A DNA stretch of 44,546 nt from an uncultured Prevotellaceae bacterium. GTDB lineage: Bacteria > Bacteroidota > Bacteroidia > Bacteroidales > Bacteroidaceae. The translations under genes were made by a program, and so were the position numbers. Of the stretch, positions 40,932 to 44,546 are shown piece by piece (the stretch's first letter is position 1; every line of letters starts with the position of its first letter). The stretch lies in NCBI GenBank assembly GCA_902761905.1, contig CACWMK010000033.1, positions 1 to 44,546 of the forward strand, in the 5' to 3' direction. The notes under the pieces were generated by a model that saw only the letters and a list, made by a program, of their open reading frames with translations, did not search any database and had not been told where the DNA came from.

Positions 40932-43241
40932 ATGAAAAAGGTTAAACTATTGATTACTGTTTTATTTGCCGTTTTTCCGTTGCTTATGCATGCGGGTGAT
41001 TTCACCGTTGGCAATAAGACATTCCTGCTTAATGGCGAGCCATTTGTGGTTAAGGCTGCCGAAGTACACTACCCTCGAATCCCCCAGGCATATTGGGAAC
41101 ATCGCATCAAGATGTGTAAGGCTCTTGGCATGAACACCCTGTGCATCTATGTGTTCTGGAACATCCACGAACAGCGTGAGGGCCAGTTCGATTTCAGTGG
41201 CAACAACGACGTAGCAAAGTTCTGCCGACTGGCACAGAAGAATGGCATGTACGTGATTGTTCGCCCTGGCCCATACGTGTGTGCAGAGTGGGAAATGGGT
41301 GGACTGCCCTGGTGGTTGCTCAAGAAGAAGGATATACGCCTGCGCGAGCAGGATCCATACTTTATGGAGCGAGTAAAGATATTCGAGCAGAAGGTGGGCG
41401 AACAGCTTGCACCACTCACCATACAGAATGGTGGACCAATCATCATGGTTCAGGTTGAGAACGAGTATGGATCTTACGGCGAGGACAAGCCATATATCAG
41501 TGCCATACGCGATTGCCTGCGTGGCATCTATGGCGACAAGTTGACTCTGTTCCAGTGCGACTGGAGTTCTAACTTCGAGAAGAACGGACTCGACGACTTG
41601 GTGTGGACCATGAACTTTGGTACTGGTGCCAATATCGACCATGAGTTTGCACGCCTCAAGGAGTTGCGCCCTGATGCACCACTGATGTGCTCAGAGTTCT
41701 GGAGCGGATGGTTTGATAAGTGGGGAGCCAACCACGAGACACGTCCTGCCAAGGATATGGTTGACGGTATGGACGAGATGCTGTCGAAGAACATCAGCTT
41801 CTCGCTCTATATGACCCATGGCGGCACATCGTTTGGCCACTGGGCTGGTGCCAACTCACCAGGCTTTGCACCTGATGTTACCAGCTATGATTACGATGCC
41901 CCTATCAATGAGTATGGTGGCACTACTGATAAATTCTTCCAACTGCGCAAGATGATGCAGAAGTACAGCAAGACCAAGTTGCCAGCTATCCCCAAGATGC
42001 CAGCATCGTTTATTTCCATCCCACCATTCCAGCTTACAGAGCATGCCGACCTGCTGATGGGAGTAGACAGCGTGGTGATGGACAGTCCGCTGCGCACGAT
42101 GGAGGAACTCGATCATGGCTGGGGTTCGATGGTCTACGTCACCTTTCTGCCTGAAATCAGCACACCAAGCGTGCTCACGCTGAACGAGGGACACGACTAT
42201 GCCCAGGTGTTTATCGACAATCAGTATATTGGCAAGATAGATCGCGTTCGCAATGAGAACAGCTTGCAGTTGCCTCCCATCAAGAAGTTCCAGGAACTTA
42301 AGATATATGTTGAGGCCATGGGTCGTATCAACTTTGGTCGCGCCATCAAGGATTACAAGGGCATCACCAACAGTGTTACCATCTCGACTGAGGTTGACGG
42401 TCATGAGTTGATTTGGGACCTGAAGCGTTGGAACATACTGACGATCCCCGACGATTACGCCACAGCCAAGAAGGCGCTGGATGCAAACCCAGAGCCAGTC
42501 ATCTCAAAGATGGGATACTATCGTGGTCACTTCTATCTTAAGAAGGTGGGCGATACCTTCCTGAATATGGAACAGTTTGGCAAGGGCCAGGTATATGTTA
42601 ACGGTCATGCCGTTGGCCGATTCTGGAGCATTGGTCCACAGCAGACGCTCTATGTGCCCGGCTGCTGGCTCAAGAAGGGTAAGAACGAGGTTATTGTGCT
42701 CGATGTTATTGGCCCCAAGGTGCCCACCATTAAGGGCCAGATGAAGCCTGAGCTCGACAAACTGAACGTTGAGAAATCGCGTACACATAATAATCCTGGC
42801 AATAAGCCCGACCTGAACTCTGCAACTCCTGTAGCCAAAGGCAGTTTCTTTGCAGGTAATGGTTGGCAGAAGGTGCGCTTCGATACACCAAAGACAGGTC
42901 GCTATCTGGTACTGCAGGCCCTCTCTACTCATGCTGGCAAATCAGACGTTGCTGTGGCTGAGATATATGCCATCGGCACCAATGGCAGCAGACTGAGTCG
43001 CGAGCAGTGGACTGTTAAGTACTCTGACAGCGAGGATATCCTTCGAGGCAACTTCACTGCCGACAAGACCTTCGATCTGCAGGAGTCAACCTACTGGCGC
43101 ACTGCCAAGAATGCAGAACTGCCCCACTTGATGGTTATCGACCTGGGTAGCGAGCAGACCGTCACAGGCATCGACTATCTGCCTAGAGCCGAACAAGGTG
43201 CCCCTGGTAGCATCAAGGATTATCAAGTATTTATATATTAA
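40932..43241 (+). CDS. GH35 beta-galactosidase, exported
   Basis: The 769-residue protein has a signal peptide (MKKVKLLITVLFAVFPLLMHAG), the GH35 TIM barrel (about 22-350) and C-terminal beta-sandwich domains, the last of which (from about 640) looks like a discoidin/F5-8C carbohydrate-binding module. The catalytic acid/base is E178 in VENEYGSYG and the nucleophile is E255 in CSEFWSGW. It should release terminal beta-galactose from oligosaccharides in the periplasm or on the surface. It is transcribed divergently from the GH67 gene and ends in a hairpin terminator inside the composite repeat element. Confidence 0.93.
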   Translation: MKKVKLLITVLFAVFPLLMHAGDFTVGNKTFLLNGEPFVVKAAEVHYPRIPQAYWEHRIKMCKALGMNTLCIYVFWNIHEQREGQFDFSGNNDVAKFCRLAQKNGMYVIVRPGPYVCAEWEMGGLPWWLLKKKDIRLREQDPYFMERVKIFEQKVGEQLAPLTIQNGGPIIMVQVENEYGSYGEDKPYISAIRDCLRGIYGDKLTLFQCDWSSNFEKNGLDDLVWTMNFGTGANIDHEFARLKELRPDAPLMCSEFWSGWFDKWGANHETRPAKDMVDGMDEMLSKNISFSLYMTHGGTSFGHWAGANSPGFAPDVTSYDYDAPINEYGGTTDKFFQLRKMMQKYSKTKLPAIPKMPASFISIPPFQLTEHADLLMGVDSVVMDSPLRTMEELDHGWGSMVYVTFLPEISTPSVLTLNEGHDYAQVFIDNQYIGKIDRVRNENSLQLPPIKKFQELKIYVEAMGRINFGRAIKDYKGITNSVTISTEVDGHELIWDLKRWNILTIPDDYATAKKALDANPEPVISKMGYYRGHFYLKKVGDTFLNMEQFGKGQVYVNGHAVGRFWSIGPQQTLYVPGCWLKKGKNEVIVLDVIGPKVPTIKGQMKPELDKLNVEKSRTHNNPGNKPDLNSATPVAKGSFFAGNGWQKVRFDTPKTGRYLVLQALSTHAGKSDVAVAEIYAIGTNGSRLSREQWTVKYSDSEDILRGNFTADKTFDLQESTYWRTAKNAELPHLMVIDLGSEQTVTGIDYLPRAEQGAPGSIKDYQVFIY

Positions 43242-43255
43242 AAAGTTTGGTATAA

Positions 43256-43749
43256 GCCTACATGCCTACATAAAATCGCTCGAAACGCCAGTAAACACTG
43301 GCGTTTTGGCGTTTTCAAGCCTACATAAAGCCTACATAAAGCCTACATGGAGCCTACATGATTCCTGCACAAAAAGTAGCTTTTTGGCATCCAACGAGTA
43401 ACTTATTGAGGCACAAAAAGCTACTCCTTGCCGTGCGAAAAGTAACTTTTCGTAATGGTTGTAATGATTAGTATTATGGGATGTTATAAAATTCTCAAGA
43501 GAATTTTTGGCTAAGTGCCGTACAAAGGATTGCTAACTAGTTAGGAAGCCACAAAATTCTCAAGAGAATTTCGTGACTTGTATTAAAGAAAAGGTTTACT
43601 ATCCAAGGCAAAACAATCACTCAGCTCCCTTACAAACCGCAAAAACATGTAGGCTTTATGTAGGCTTTATGTAGGCTTTATGTAGGCTTAAAAATGCGCA
43701 AGATGTTGAAAATTAGCGGATTACGCTAAAATCATGTAGGCATGTAGGC
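43256..43749. repeat. Symmetric composite inverted-repeat element with GCCTACAT arrays
   Basis: The element is arranged as: two tandem GCCTACAT units (43256-43271); a 47-nt gap with a hairpin; four 11-bp units GCCTACAT(AAA) (43319-43359); a central region; four inverted units ATGTAGGC(TTT) (43647-43687); a 46-nt gap with a hairpin TTAGCG/CGCTAA; and two inverted ATGTAGGC units (43734-43749). The centre holds AAAAAG-TAG-CTTTTT (43371-43385), CGAAAAG-TAA-CTTTTCG (43436-43452) and two nearly identical palindromes AAAATTCTC-AA-GAGAATTT (43488-43507 and 43553-43571). No gene is inside. It looks like a non-autonomous mobile or recombination element. Confidence 0.8.
43284..43305 (+). terminator. Hairpin terminator of the GH35 gene
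   Basis: A perfect 9-bp stem AACGCCAGT / ACTGGCGTT with loop AAAC is followed by T-rich sequence (TTGGCGTTTT). It lies in the left gap of the composite element and also resembles the paired hairpin in the right gap. Confidence 0.65.
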
Positions 43750-43817
43750 TGTTTGTGAAATTTCTATTTCGAATTTCATTCGCAACATGGCAAAAATAAA
43801 GATAAGGTCGGACATGC

Positions 43818-43842
43818 CTGCCAGGGGACAGGTTCCTGGCAG
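43818..43842. repeat. Dispersed palindromic repeat, intergenic copy
   Basis: The 25-bp core is identical to the central copy of the repeat inside GH67, and is followed by AAACAAAC, the reverse complement of the GTTTGTTT next to those cores. It is therefore the same mobile unit with some flank. Confidence 0.85.
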
Positions 43843-43964
43843 AAACAAACACCATGTTCAGTAAACACAAATGGTAATGCAGACTTAGGACGTTTGGTCC
43901 TTGATGTCATCACAAACTGTGATGAGATAGAAGTCCATTCATCAACTGAAAGTCGAAACATAGA

Positions 43965-44000
43965 TGCCAGGGGACCGACATTCACAACGAATGCCGGTCC
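43965..44000. terminator. Repeat fragment and hairpin after the last gene
   Basis: The first 11 bases repeat the beginning of the dispersed palindrome (TGCCAGGGGAC) and then the sequence departs. GGACCG at 43972-43977 pairs with CGGTCC at 43995-44000, and CATTC with GAATG, with one mismatch. It lies 9 nt beyond the stop of the minus-strand membrane protein gene, so it is a possible terminator. Confidence 0.5.
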
Positions 44001-44008
44001 TCTCGCTT

Positions 44009-44302
44009 CTAACTCATAATAACATATTTGCTAAACACCAGTATCAGCATCATGAAGGAAAAGGCGAAAGCCCAATATTTACTGGCGCACTTTAGCATTG
44101 CGGTCGAAAAATGCATCTGCTCGTTGGATGTGGCATACTGAATTAAGACAACTGCCATAGTGAACAACAATGCTACATAGAATGCGCTGCCTACCATATA
44201 GCCCCACCCCATAAACTGGAGGTTACTAAGCATATTGAGGAATGGCACACTAAGGAATACGCATGCAATAATAATCGATTGTTTATCCGTTGCTTTCATC
44301 AT
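44009..44302 (-). CDS. Small membrane protein of unknown function
   Basis: The 97-residue protein has three hydrophobic helices (about 9-24, 32-55 and 72-95) and few other features. I do not recognise a family. It is a single gene with its own TATCTTTG -7 box (44340-44333) upstream. Two adjacent ATGs (44302 and 44299) are possible starts. Confidence 0.65.
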   Translation of the reverse strand: MMKATDKQSIIIACVFLSVPFLNMLSNLQFMGWGYMVGSAFYVALLFTMAVVLIQYATSNEQMHFSTAMLKCASKYWAFAFSFMMLILVFSKYVIMS

Positions 44303-44332
44303 TTTATATCTCTTATTTATTTATTGACGGTG

Positions 44333-44340
44333 CAAAGATA
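44333..44340 (-). promoter_or_regulatory. -7 box of the small membrane protein gene
   Basis: The minus strand reads TATCTTTG, a perfect -7 consensus, with the transcript start about 25 nt before the ATG. Confidence 0.65.
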
Positions 44341-44435
44341 ACTACTTTCGATGGCAAAAAGGGTTAACCGAACGTTATTTTTTTGTTAAATACAAAAAAA
44401 GTCCCAACCTTGCGATTGGTTGCACTCTGCCATGA

Positions 44436-44458
44436 TGCCAGGAACCAGTCCCCTTCTA
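44436..44458. repeat. Degenerate copy of the dispersed palindromic repeat
   Basis: The stretch TGCCAGGAACCAGTCCCCTT differs at a few positions from the core seen in GH67 (inverse orientation), and the right arm no longer pairs. It looks like an old copy. The rest of 44341-44546 holds no gene that I can recognise. Confidence 0.6.
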
Positions 44459-44546
44459 TGTTGCTTTCCAAATAATTGGAAGTTTTTTATTTTTAATTAA
44501 CGCTGTAAATCAATTACTTACACTTTTGTAACACTTATCATTGGGT

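Noticed and set aside
43319-43687. Possible CRISPR or tandem array at the GCCTACAT units
   Set aside because: Units are 8-11 bp without unique spacers and are mirrored on the other side; it is a composite inverted repeat.
43776-43985. 69-codon minus-strand frame across the repeat at 43818
   Set aside because: Its C-terminal part consists of the palindromic repeat read in frame; there is no promoter or domain.
44341-44546. Possible integrase or attachment site at the right end
   Set aside because: The sequence has some short palindromes and T-rich stretches, but no recombinase gene or tRNA end is visible and the window stops there.

Overview
The window looks like chromosomal DNA of a Bacteroidales bacterium, most likely Prevotella-like. 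Evidence: many promoters fit the Bacteroidetes pattern (TTTG, 19-20 nt, TAnnTTTG), Shine-Dalgarno sites are weak, and there are BACON/LamG lipoproteins, a short protein with a type IX secretion-like tail, a DUF4954-type beta-helix protein and plant-glycan hydrolases (GH97, GH67, GH35). No tRNA, rRNA, CRISPR array, transposase or phage gene was seen.

Layout. (1) 1-4.6 kb: a truncated HipB/XRE regulator, oxyR divergent from a membrane polyferredoxin and a thioredoxin, then a divergent FtsZ homologue translationally coupled to an unknown protein. (2) 4.6-6.2 kb: a PrsW-type membrane protease, a VanX-like M15 dipeptidase and a decayed second copy of the prsW 5' end. (3) 6.2-15.9 kb: one minus-strand operon of eight envelope genes behind a consensus promoter and a structured leader of about 208 nt. 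Its products are two LPP20-like proteins, a small secreted protein with a sorting tail, a BACON/LamG surface lipoprotein, a LamG protein with an internal near-identical duplication, a transglutaminase-like protein, an orphan CHASE2 membrane sensor and an unknown exported protein. (4) 16-32.6 kb: an accessory block that I consider the most novel part. A vWA membrane protein, a tubulin-like GTPase, a giant papain-like membrane protein and a membrane-anchored DRGH-type nuclease form one operon. Two TerB-like proteins and a membrane SH3b protein with a PARP-type H-Y-E ADP-ribosyltransferase domain form a second. Also present are an SH3b multi-pass membrane protein, a PIN-domain toxin-antitoxin pair and a CbxX/CfqX AAA+ ATPase behind a long structured leader. 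(5) 32.7-36 kb: DUF4954-type protein and hflX. (6) 36-43.2 kb: nagB, GH97, GH67, GH35. (7) 43.2-44.5 kb: non-coding DNA with a roughly 490-bp symmetric composite inverted repeat and copies of a dispersed palindromic repeat, plus a small membrane protein.

How the parts may work together. The oxyR region is a plausible peroxide/thiol-redox unit. The glycan genes fit hemicellulose and galactoside use. The block at 16-32 kb combines nucleotide-dependent scaffolding (tubulin-like, AAA+), proteolysis, nuclease, ADP-ribosylation, TerB and vWA modules at the inner membrane, which resembles the domain repertoire of stress-response or biological-conflict systems. That reading is inference from domain content and gene order. 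The 6-31 kb stretch looks more AT-rich than its flanks, consistent with an accessory island.
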